A stretch of 34,416 nt of DNA from Bacteroidota bacterium (lineage in GTDB: Bacteria; Bacteroidota; Ignavibacteria; Kapaibacteriales; UBA2268): contig JAKAKE010000147.1 of NCBI GenBank assembly GCA_021824625.1, positions 1 to 34,416 on the forward strand. The letters run 5' to 3'. Under the pieces are notes generated by a model, which worked only from the letters and a program-made list of their open reading frames with translations, was not told the origin of the DNA and did not search any database. The translations under genes and the position numbers were made by a program. Below are positions 8,032 through 16,006 of this stretch, in pieces (the first letter of the stretch is position 1; each line of letters starts with the position of its first letter).

Positions 8032-8280
8032 TTATTGAAATATTGAAATTTGTCCTTTGTTTTTTTTCTTGCTTCTAACGCCACCTTTATTTTTTCGTAT
8101 ATCCTGGACCTCAAATCTTAGGTTTTTTGCATAAGCTCTTATTGCCTGCATATTCTTTCGCAACTTGACACCTGCTGATTTTTGTCCTTTTTTGTAAAAG
8201 TTTATGAAATTAGTTTCAAAACTTTTAACCATTTGTTGTAATTCCTGGTAGCGGTTTACTTCGATTTCTGTCTTTTTCAT
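8032..8280 (-). CDS. Small Hc1-like histone H1 homologue
   Basis: This 82-residue, strongly basic protein is mostly helical, with a Lys/Arg-rich tail (RKNKGGVRSKKKNKGQ). The core FYKKGQKSAGVKLRKNMQAI follows the pattern of the small Bacteroidota/Chlamydia Hc1-type proteins, in which a short helix is followed by a 'GNKAAGxRARKA' turn and a further helix. Members bind DNA and compact the nucleoid. The assignment rests on this pattern and the composition. Its stop codon lies one base from the stop codon of the convergent hydrolase gene, with no room for a terminator between them. Confidence 0.65.
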   Translation of the reverse strand: MKKTEIEVNRYQELQQMVKSFETNFINFYKKGQKSAGVKLRKNMQAIRAYAKNLRFEVQDIRKNKGGVRSKKKNKGQISIFQ

Positions 8281-8452
8281 ATTAATTTATTAATTATATT
8301 TACAAAAAAAAAAGATTTCTAAGCTGTATTCAACGAAATATCTAATAAAATTAGAATTATTACAATTAATTATGTAAAAATTAAAAAATATTTCATTAAA
8401 ATCATTATTAAAACTTAACGTTTATTATAAAAAAAGAAAGAACAGGGAGTTT

Positions 8453-11329
8453 ATGTATATAAAAATTGTGACTAAATCATTTTTACTTTTGATAATTTTT
8501 AGCTTTTTCTATACCATTACTTATGGGAATGAATACAAAAGTCAAACTGTGGTTGTCAAATTTAATAACAACTTTACAGGGTATAATAACTGGCTCATGC
8601 AGAGCAGGAGCGGTGAAATTGAAGCATTATTACCTGTTATAGGAGCAAATAAAAGCAAAGGATTTATCTCAAATTCAAATATTAACCTCATCCGCAAGAG
8701 ATTAAATAAACAAAATAATATTCTTATCTCTGGCCCAACATCAATAGCAGAAAATCTATTGAAGATTTGTGTCATAGAGTATGAATTTGATATTGACCCG
8801 TTAATTGCATCTAAGAAAATATCAACAATTCCCGGTATTGATTACGCAGAGCCTTTGTATATTCAACATCTTCTCGATATTCCAAATGATTCACTGGTCA
8901 GCTTTCAGTCTCACTTAAGCAGGATAAAAGCTTTTGAAGCCTGGGATATACTCGATACAAACATAAATTCTATTATTGGAATCATTGACACCGGTGTTGA
9001 TTATTTGCACGAGGATTTGAAGGATAATTTATATATTAATTCAGGTGAATCCGGAGTTGATGAACGAGGAAACGATAAAAGAACTAATAAGTTAGATGAC
9101 GATTCGAACGGATATATAGATGATTGGATGGGTTGGGATTTTGTAAGCTTTGATTCTATTGAAGGCGATAATGACCCACATCCCGGTAATGGGCATGGTA
9201 CACACGTTGCCGGAATTTGTGCGGCAGTAATAAATAATGGAGTAGGTATTGCGGGAGTTGCTAAAAAAGCAAAATATCTACCTGTAAAAGTCGCTCCTGA
9301 CGAAGCATTTAATACTTCTGTTATAAGCGGTTATGATGGAATAATGTATGCAGCCGGAATGGGTGCTAATGTAATAAATTGTTCATGGGGAAGTTCGAGC
9401 AAATCCGAAGCCGAGCAGGAAATTATTGATGCTGCTGTAAGCCTCGGCTCAGTGGTAGTAGCAGCAGCCGGTAATGATGGCAGAAATATAGCATTTTACC
9501 CATCATCACATTCAAGCGTTCTTTCTGTTACCGCAGTAGATTCTGAAGATAAGAAAGCCGGATTTTCAAATTTTCATAATACTATTGATGTATCTGCTCC
9601 GGGTGTTGATATTATATCTACAATACCGGATAATCAGTATTCATATTTGAGCGGAACTTCTATGGCGGCACCTGTCGCCAGTGGTGTTGCGGCATTAGTG
9701 TGTGAGCAATATCCCGAATATAAACCGATTCAAATTATTCAACAAATTAAATCAACTACTGATAATATTGATACTCTGAATCCATACCTTAATGGAATGC
9801 TCGGTACGGGTAGGGTAAATGCTCTGAAAGCATTAACTGATTCAAATATCAAATCAATTCTGGTGAAATCATATAAAACCGAAGATAATAACGATGAGAT
9901 TTTTGACAGAGGGGATACTATCAGGCTAAGCCTTTCATTGCTGAATGTACTAAGGCCAGTAAAGGATGGATGGGTAAAATTGAGCATCAGTGATAATAAT
10001 TTTATAATTTTAAAAGATAATTCATTTATTGGAGGGATGGCTTCACTCGAACTTAGGGAATTGGCGGATACTTTGTTTTTCATTGTTCCTGATAATATTC
10101 CCGCTGACAGCAAAGTCATGCTCGAATTTAGAATGTTTGACGACACGAGTTACTGCAACAGCGAATTTATCGAAATGACCTTTAGGCCGACTTACAAAAC
10201 GATGAATGCAAATAACATTACTGTTACATTCAATAACATTGGGAATATCGGTTACAACGATTATCCGAATAACAACCAAGGGGATGGATTTAAATATAAA
10301 GACAGTCCAAATCTAATGTTTGAAGGTGCATTAATGGTTGGAACATCTGCTGAAAGACTGTCAAATGTAGCTCGTGGACTATCTCAGATTGAGCAAGACC
10401 GCTCCTTTCAGTCAGATGATATTTTCAAAGTGTTTAAGAATGGTTCTGTTGCAGCACAGGATGGATACTCGAATTTTTATGATTTGAATTCAGTTTATGA
10501 TGCAGGTGTTAGTGTTAGTCAGAAAGTTTACCAGTTTGATGACAGCATAAGCCGCGATTTTATTTTAGTTGTGTATGATATAATTAATATCTCGGGTTAT
10601 GATACTGATTCTTTGTTTGCATCTTTGTTTTTTGATTGGGACATAGGCCCTTCAGGAAGTTATAACAAGGCTGAATACGATAATCAGCAGGTATTCGGAT
10701 ATGTAAGAAATGTCAGAGATACAAGTTATCCAATGGTTGGTGCCTCGATGTTATCTTCACATAAATTGAATTTTTATGCAATTGATAATGATGGAAGGCC
10801 CGGCATCTGGGACGGTTTCCCGAGGAATGAGAAATGGATGTTTATGAGCAGCGGCATACTTCAGAAGGAGTCTGGAATTACTGATGTTTCAATGGTAATT
10901 GGAGCCGGACCCATAAAGATGATGAATGGAGATACAACCAGGGTCACATTTTGTTTATTCGGGGGTAAAACATTGGATGACTTGAGAGCCACTGCCAAAT
11001 CATCACGTGAAAAAGCAATTTCGCTTCACATTGCCGACAGCACTTTCAATCCTCTTCCAAATAAGGATTCAATTTTTATTATATATCCAAATCCAACCGA
11101 CAAATCTACCTTGAGGATGGATTTTGGTTTGACAAACAGTTCATATATAAAAATTGAAGTTATTGATATTTCAGGAAAAATCATTGAAGCACCGGTGCCT
11201 GAAAAATACTTTTCTGCAGGTTATTATACTGAATTTATTCCTGTGCAGAACCTTAGCCAGGGGCGGTATTATCTTAAACTGACTACAGGATATGGAAAGA
11301 TTGTTGAGCCGTTTGAGGTGGTGAGGTAA
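8453..11329 (+). CDS. Secreted S8 (subtilisin-like) serine protease with a T9SS type A sorting domain
   Basis: This 958-residue protein has a signal peptide (residues 1-25), a propeptide-like region to about 140, and a peptidase S8 domain at about 165-465. The catalytic triad is visible: Asp179 in GIIDTGVD, His248 in GNGHGTHVAG and Ser403 in LSGTSMAAP, with the oxyanion Asn341 in AAGNDG. The stretch 465-870 is beta-rich and probably forms Ig-like or jelly-roll domains. The last 80 residues (IYPNPTDKSTLRMDFGL, IEVIDISGKIIEAP, then GRYYLKLTTG) are a classical T9SS type A C-terminal signal. The product should therefore cross the outer membrane by type IX secretion and be released or anchored at the surface. 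A GGGAG ribosome-binding site precedes the ATG. An AATTNNN heptad tract starts four bases after the stop codon. Confidence 0.95.
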   Translation: MYIKIVTKSFLLLIIFSFFYTITYGNEYKSQTVVVKFNNNFTGYNNWLMQSRSGEIEALLPVIGANKSKGFISNSNINLIRKRLNKQNNILISGPTSIAENLLKICVIEYEFDIDPLIASKKISTIPGIDYAEPLYIQHLLDIPNDSLVSFQSHLSRIKAFEAWDILDTNINSIIGIIDTGVDYLHEDLKDNLYINSGESGVDERGNDKRTNKLDDDSNGYIDDWMGWDFVSFDSIEGDNDPHPGNGHGTHVAGICAAVINNGVGIAGVAKKAKYLPVKVAPDEAFNTSVISGYDGIMYAAGMGANVINCSWGSSSKSEAEQEIIDAAVSLGSVVVAAAGNDGRNIAFYPSSHSSVLSVTAVDSEDKKAGFSNFHNTIDVSAPGVDIISTIPDNQYSYLSGTSMAAPVASGVAALVCEQYPEYKPIQIIQQIKSTTDNIDTLNPYLNGMLGTGRVNALKALTDSNIKSILVKSYKTEDNNDEIFDRGDTIRLSLSLLNVLRPVKDGWVKLSISDNNFIILKDNSFIGGMASLELRELADTLFFIVPDNIPADSKVMLEFRMFDDTSYCNSEFIEMTFRPTYKTMNANNITVTFNNIGNIGYNDYPNNNQGDGFKYKDSPNLMFEGALMVGTSAERLSNVARGLSQIEQDRSFQSDDIFKVFKNGSVAAQDGYSNFYDLNSVYDAGVSVSQKVYQFDDSISRDFILVVYDIINISGYDTDSLFASLFFDWDIGPSGSYNKAEYDNQQVFGYVRNVRDTSYPMVGASMLSSHKLNFYAIDNDGRPGIWDGFPRNEKWMFMSSGILQKESGITDVSMVIGAGPIKMMNGDTTRVTFCLFGGKTLDDLRATAKSSREKAISLHIADSTFNPLPNKDSIFIIYPNPTDKSTLRMDFGLTNSSYIKIEVIDISGKIIEAPVPEKYFSAGYYTEFIPVQNLSQGRYYLKLTTGYGKIVEPFEVVR

Positions 11330-11333
11330 ATGT

Positions 11334-11389
11334 AATTACTAATTACTAATTACTAATTACGAATTAATAATTTCGAATTAATAATTACT
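11334..11389. repeat. Heptameric AATTNNN tandem repeat, 8 units
   Basis: AATT recurs every seventh base for eight consecutive units (AATTACT, AATTACG, AATTAAT and AATTTCG variants), beginning four bases after the protease stop codon. A ninth, imperfect unit (AATGATT) follows. It is one of four such tracts in the window. Confidence 0.85.
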
Positions 11390-11557
11390 AATGATTTAAG
11401 AATAATTGATTTATATCTCAATTAAATTATCCTAAAATATGATAAATAATTTTAAATATTTTTCATATTAATATTATACTCAATTTATATTTTTTTCGTC
11501 TATTTTCCCATAATTAAAACAACTTTGTAATATTTAATAATTTTAAGTGGTTGTTGA

Positions 11558-12598
11558 ATGTTCCGATTTGAAAATAGTATTTTTTTATATACGCTGGTTC
11601 TTGTACCGGCGTTTGCATTACTTTATTTTCTTCTTAGAAATTACAGGAAGAATTTACTTAAAAAATATGGGGACATCAGTCTCCTGAATCAGCTAATGCC
11701 TGAAGTATCGAAATATAAAAATGTGTTGAAGATTTCGTTACTGCTATCAGGCCTGGCTTTTCTTATACTTGGAATTGCTAATCCGCAAATAGGTACTAAG
11801 CTCGAAAATTTCAAGCGGGAAGGCATTGATGTTATAATAGCTATTGATGTGTCGAACAGTATGAAAGCTGAAGACGTAAAACCAAACAGGCTTGAACGGG
11901 CTAAGCAGTATGTATCGAAATTGATTGATAAAATGTATAATGACAGAATCGGTTTGATTGTCTTCGCAGGAGATGCTTTCATTCAATTACCCTTGACTAC
12001 TGATTATTCTGCCGCTAAGCTGTTTCTTAGTACTGTTGACAATGACCTTGTCTATAATCAGGGGACTGCAATAGGCAAAGCAATTGAACTCGCGATGAAA
12101 TCTTTTAAACAAGAAGAAAAGAAATACAAGGCTTTGATAATTATTACTGACGGCGAAAATCACGAAGACGATGCTATTTCTATGGCTGGTGAAGCCGCTA
12201 AGACCGGTATTGTAATATATACAATCGGAATGGGTTCTGTGAATGGTGCTCCGATCCCAATATATTCGGGAAATCAAAGAGTGAATTTCATGACCGATAA
12301 TGAGGGTAATACTGTTGTAACCAAACTTGATGCAAGCATGCTTGAACAAATTGCATCCGCCGGGGATGGAAAATTTATCCGCTCCACAGGAGATGACCCC
12401 GACCTTGCATCTATGCTCGATGAAATTGCCGGTATGGAAAAGAAAGAATACAAAGCACAACTTTTTACTGATTATGTTGATTATTTTCAGTATTTATTTG
12501 GGTTGGCTTTGGTATTGCTCCTGGCTGATATTTTTGTTTCGGAAAGAAAGAATAAATTTATTGAATCCTTGAATTTGTTTGGGGAGAAAAAAGTATGA
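11558..12598 (+). CDS. batB: BatB-like membrane protein with a von Willebrand factor A domain
   Basis: This 346-residue protein has two N-terminal membrane helices (residues about 9-27 and 55-75), a VWA domain (about 88-290) and a C-terminal helix (about 312-332). The metal-binding MIDAS motif is intact: Asp97-x-Ser99-x-Ser101 (AIDVSNSM), LTTDYS and ITDGENHEDD. The layout and the downstream order identify it as the BatB type of the Bacteroides aerotolerance operon, which forms a periplasm-facing complex with BatC and others. The first gene(s) usually found upstream (a MoxR ATPase, a DUF58 protein and BatA) are absent here, because the preceding gene is the protease. Its stop codon overlaps the batC start (ATGA), so translation is probably coupled. 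Confidence 0.9.
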   Translation: MFRFENSIFLYTLVLVPAFALLYFLLRNYRKNLLKKYGDISLLNQLMPEVSKYKNVLKISLLLSGLAFLILGIANPQIGTKLENFKREGIDVIIAIDVSNSMKAEDVKPNRLERAKQYVSKLIDKMYNDRIGLIVFAGDAFIQLPLTTDYSAAKLFLSTVDNDLVYNQGTAIGKAIELAMKSFKQEEKKYKALIIITDGENHEDDAISMAGEAAKTGIVIYTIGMGSVNGAPIPIYSGNQRVNFMTDNEGNTVVTKLDASMLEQIASAGDGKFIRSTGDDPDLASMLDEIAGMEKKEYKAQLFTDYVDYFQYLFGLALVLLLADIFVSERKNKFIESLNLFGEKKV

Positions 12599-13329
12599 AA
12601 AATCTTATTATTATTTTATTTTTGCTGCCATTAATTTGTACAGCACAGTCATATAAGGATTACCTGCGGAAAGGCAACAATCTTTATGAGCAGAAGAAAT
12701 ACAATGATGCTGAAATAAATTATTTAAAATCACTGGATAAGAAGAAAAATTCAGATAAGTCTGTTTTCAATATCGGTGATGCACTCTATAAGCAGGAACA
12801 ATATGACAAAGCAGCAGAAAAATTTAACGATTTGACTAACAGGAAAATTGACAAAGATACTCGTGCAATGGCATATCATAATCTTGGAAATTCCCTTCTA
12901 AAAGATAAAAAGTATGCCGAGAGTATCGAAGCCTATAAAAATTCGTTGAGAAATACTCCCGAGGATTTGGAAACAAAATATAATCTTGAATATGCAAAGA
13001 GAATGTTGATTCAGCAGCAACAAAAACAAAACCAGCAAAATCAAAATCAGAATCAGAACCAAAAACAACAACAGAAGCAAAAACAAGAAAATCAGGATAA
13101 TAAAGATAATAAAGATAATAAAGATAAAAACAAGCAAAACCAACAACAGCAGAATCAACAGGAACAAAATAATAAGGAACAACAGAAACAGCAGCAACAG
13201 CAGCCAAAAATTTCTAAGAAGGATGCTCAGAGAATGTTACAGGCTCTGGCAAACGAAGAAAAAAATCTTCAGAAGAAGCTTAATAAACAAGTTGGTACCG
13301 GCAGAGTGAAGACAACAAAACCATGGTGA
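12595..13329 (+). CDS. batC: BatC-like tetratricopeptide protein with a Gln/Asn/Lys-rich linker
   Basis: This 244-residue exported protein has a signal peptide (MKNLIIILFLLPLICTAQS), about three TPR units at residues 20-125 (KGNNLYEQKKYNDAEINYLK, then YHNLGNSLLKDKKYAESIEAY) and a low-complexity linker at about 139-204 made almost entirely of Gln, Asn, Lys and Asp. The C-terminal segment SKKDAQRMLQALANEEKNLQ, ending in KPW, is typical of BatC. TPRs probably bind partner Bat proteins in the periplasm. The linker is encoded by nearly pure A/C/G codons, so long open frames appear on the opposite strand without being genes. It overlaps batB by 4 bases. Confidence 0.88.
   Translation: MKNLIIILFLLPLICTAQSYKDYLRKGNNLYEQKKYNDAEINYLKSLDKKKNSDKSVFNIGDALYKQEQYDKAAEKFNDLTNRKIDKDTRAMAYHNLGNSLLKDKKYAESIEAYKNSLRNTPEDLETKYNLEYAKRMLIQQQQKQNQQNQNQNQNQKQQQKQKQENQDNKDNKDNKDKNKQNQQQQNQQEQNNKEQQKQQQQQPKISKKDAQRMLQALANEEKNLQKKLNKQVGTGRVKTTKPW
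13096..13122 (+). repeat. Triple 9-bp in-frame repeat (GATAATAAA) within batC
   Basis: GATAATAAA occurs three times in a row and encodes Asp-Asn-Lys units, followed by a partial fourth. The unit is a multiple of three, so copy-number change would alter linker length without a frameshift. Confidence 0.85.
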
Positions 13330-15203
13330 AAAATAATTTGATACATGAATATAAATTGAATATGAAGGGTTTATTTTTTTTGACAATCATTGCTTTTTTA
13401 TTTTTAAATAGAGCAGTTCAGGCACAGTTTTCAGCATCTGTGAGTAAGAATCCTGTTTCAGTCGGTGAACAGTTCCAGGTTACATTTTCATTATCTAATA
13501 TGAACGGAAATAACTTTCATGCTCCCGGATTCAAAGGTTTTACTGTGCTTATGGGACCCAGCACATCACAGCAGATGAGTTTTGTTAATGGCCAGATGTC
13601 GAGAAGCATATCATATACTTATATCCTTCAGGCTGATGCTGAAGGCTCATTCCAGATTGGTTCGGCTTCTATTGACGCTGATGGAAAAACACTCAGGACA
13701 AACCCTATAAACATGACTGTAGCCAAGGGCAGTACTCAACAGCAAAAACAAACCCAGGGACAAGGACAGGACCAGTCACATGGTGCCCTAAACAATCAGG
13801 CAGATGATATTATAAGTAAGAATTTATTTTTAAGATTGAATGTCAGTAAAAAGGATGTGTACCAGGGAGAGCAGATAATAGCTACTTACGTTCTGTATGT
13901 ACATCCTGAATTGAGGCTTGTACAGTTAGTCCCTTCGCAAAATGCACCCACTTTCACAGGATTTTGGACACAGGATATTGATATTGGCAATCTACAGTTT
14001 CACACTGAAAATGTGAATGGCGTTGCATTTAATGCGGCGGTTGTCAAGAAAGTTGTATTGATTCCACAGCAAACCGGAAAGCTGACAGTAGAACCTTTTA
14101 TTTTTGAAACTGTATGCAGGTTGATTGTTCAGAATCAAACTAAAAAGCGGAGAAGTATTTTTGATGATTTCTTTTCATTCGGAAACCAGTATCAGGATTT
14201 TAAGTATAATGCAAGCTCCGGTGCTGTTACGATTAATGTTAAGCCGCTACCCGCAGGGGCTCCGCCTGACTTTAACGGAGGAGTTGGGAACCTCTCTATG
14301 AAAGCATGGATTGATAGACCTAAGACAAAGGCCAACGAGCCTGTTAATTTGAAGATACAGATTTCAGGAAATGGAAATTTGAAATTGGTTGAACCATTTG
14401 AACTCAAGCTGCCGCCTGATATTGAAACTTATGACCCAAAGGTGAATGATAATATTTCTGTGTCCGGTTCAGGTGTTTCCGGCTCAAGAACTTTCGAATA
14501 CCTGCTTATTCCGAGACATGAAGGTGAATATAAAATTGAGCCTGTTGGCTTCTCATATTTTGATTTATCATCCAAGCAGTACAAAACACTAACATCGCAG
14601 GAATTTATTATCCATGTAGAGCAGGGGACAGGTGAAGATGCCTACCAGTCAGTCGGAGGAGTGAAAAAAGAAGACATTAAGTATATCGGGAAGGATATAA
14701 GATTTATAAAAAATTTATCGGCAGGCTTATCTAAGAAAAGCAATACATTCTTTGGTTCCGCCGGGTTTTATGCTTTGTTCTTTTCACCAATGTTTTTGTT
14801 TCTTTTGTTTTATATTTATTTAAAAAGACAACAGAAATTGGAAGGCAATCAAGCTTTGCTGAAAAATAAAAGAGCAACAAAGATGGCAAGGAAACGCCTC
14901 CAGACTGCTAAATTATTACTTAATCAATCCAATGATGATAAATTTTATGAAGAAGTATCCCATGCTTTGTGGGGATATCTGAGCGATAAGCTGACAATTC
15001 CAATATCAGAATTGAACAAGGACAGTGCTTCATTTGCAATGAGTCGAAGGAGTGTTGGTGAAGAAAAGATACAGCAATGCATTTCAACCATTGATTATTG
15101 CGAATTTGCACGCTTTTCAAGTTCATCGAATGATGTAAGTCAACAAAATATATATGATGATGCTGTAAAAGTTATAACAGAATTGGAAGGGGCTTTAAGA
15201 TGA
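13323..15203 (+). CDS. batD: BatD-like membrane protein with a large extracytoplasmic region
   Basis: The open frame has 626 codons, but the real start is probably Met14 (ATG at 13362), because it places MKGLFFLTIIAFLFLNRAVQAQ as a clean signal peptide. The extracytoplasmic part (to about 485) contains repeated beta-sandwich segments such as SASVSKNPVSVGEQFQVTFS and LNVSKKDVYQGEQIIATYVL, characteristic of BatD. A membrane helix follows (about 487-507, FYALFFSPMFLFLLFYIYL), then a helical cytoplasmic tail. With BatB, BatC and BatE it probably forms one envelope complex. Reported phenotypes of Bat systems include oxygen tolerance and stress fitness, but the molecular role is still unclear. The 3' end overlaps batE by 4 bases (ATGA). 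Confidence 0.9.
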   Translation: MVKNNLIHEYKLNMKGLFFLTIIAFLFLNRAVQAQFSASVSKNPVSVGEQFQVTFSLSNMNGNNFHAPGFKGFTVLMGPSTSQQMSFVNGQMSRSISYTYILQADAEGSFQIGSASIDADGKTLRTNPINMTVAKGSTQQQKQTQGQGQDQSHGALNNQADDIISKNLFLRLNVSKKDVYQGEQIIATYVLYVHPELRLVQLVPSQNAPTFTGFWTQDIDIGNLQFHTENVNGVAFNAAVVKKVVLIPQQTGKLTVEPFIFETVCRLIVQNQTKKRRSIFDDFFSFGNQYQDFKYNASSGAVTINVKPLPAGAPPDFNGGVGNLSMKAWIDRPKTKANEPVNLKIQISGNGNLKLVEPFELKLPPDIETYDPKVNDNISVSGSGVSGSRTFEYLLIPRHEGEYKIEPVGFSYFDLSSKQYKTLTSQEFIIHVEQGTGEDAYQSVGGVKKEDIKYIGKDIRFIKNLSAGLSKKSNTFFGSAGFYALFFSPMFLFLLFYIYLKRQQKLEGNQALLKNKRATKMARKRLQTAKLLLNQSNDDKFYEEVSHALWGYLSDKLTIPISELNKDSASFAMSRRSVGEEKIQQCISTIDYCEFARFSSSSNDVSQQNIYDDAVKVITELEGALR

Positions 15204-15958
15204 TAAATAAAATATCTTATTTGGTTTTATTATTTATTTTAACTTCAACATCATTCGCAAGCGAAGCTCTCGAAACATTTAAAAAAGCAAACATGCTTTA
15301 CCAAAACGGTTATTATTCAAAAGCTGCTGTCAATTATGAAAAGATAATAAATAATGGTTATAAGAATGCAGAGCTGTACTATAATTTGGGGAATGCATAT
15401 TTCAGGATGAATAAAATTCCCAATTCCATAATCAACTATGAAAGAGCATTAAGATTAACTCCTGACGATGAAGATGCTATGATGAACCTGAATGTAGCTA
15501 ATCTGAGAATAGTTGATAAAATAGAACCCGTACCCAAATTTTTTCTTGTGGAATGGTATGAGGGTATAAGAAATTTATTTACATCAGGGAATTGGGCTAT
15601 CATATTGGTTGTTACCTTGTGGGTTGTTTTTATTTCACTCGCTGTATTTGTATTTCTTGAATCACCTTTTATTAAAAAAATAATATTCGGAACATTGGTT
15701 ATTTCAATATTTATTTCTGTCATGTCATTAATTTTCGCAATTCAACAGGGCGGCATTGAAAATTACCGAAATTCAGCCATAGTATTTGAGCCGACAGTAT
15801 ATGTAAAAAGCTCTCCCGAAGAGGATGGTAAAGACCTTTTCATTCTACATGAGGGTACAAAAGTCAACATTGTCGATGCTGTCGGAAAATGGAGAAAAAT
15901 AAAACTTGCAAACGGCAACATAGGCTGGGTGCCGGGTGAATCAGTCGAACTTATTTAA
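15200..15958 (+). CDS. batE: BatE-like TPR, membrane and SH3 domain protein
   Basis: This 252-residue protein has a signal peptide (about 1-20), TPR units (about 22-105; KANMLYQNGYYSKAAVNYEK, then YYNLGNAYFRMNKIPNSI), two membrane helices (about 128-152 and 155-180) and a C-terminal bacterial SH3 domain (about 193-252, VYVKSSPEEDGKDLFILHEG and GNIGWVPGESVELI). This order is the known BatE architecture. It is the last gene of the operon. No hairpin terminator follows; instead an AATTNNN heptad tract fills the 47-base gap to the convergent gene. Confidence 0.9.
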   Translation: MINKISYLVLLFILTSTSFASEALETFKKANMLYQNGYYSKAAVNYEKIINNGYKNAELYYNLGNAYFRMNKIPNSIINYERALRLTPDDEDAMMNLNVANLRIVDKIEPVPKFFLVEWYEGIRNLFTSGNWAIILVVTLWVVFISLAVFVFLESPFIKKIIFGTLVISIFISVMSLIFAIQQGGIENYRNSAIVFEPTVYVKSSPEEDGKDLFILHEGTKVNIVDAVGKWRKIKLANGNIGWVPGESVELI

Positions 15959-15971
15959 GAATAATAGAACA

Positions 15972-16006
15972 AATTATAAATTCGTAATTCACAATTCGTA
16001 ATTGGT
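15972..16006. repeat. Heptameric AATTNNN tandem repeat, 5 units
   Basis: Units AATTATA, AATTCGT, AATTCAC, AATTCGT and AATTGGT follow each other without gaps. The tract lies between the convergent stop codons of batE and the DUF5686 gene and touches the latter's stop codon. Confidence 0.8.

Noticed and set aside
12836-13207. Long open frames on the minus strand opposite the BatC linker
   Set aside because: They arise because the linker codons contain almost no T in the right positions, and their products are strings of Leu/Phe/Val/Tyr. The plus-strand gene has clear TPRs and operon context.
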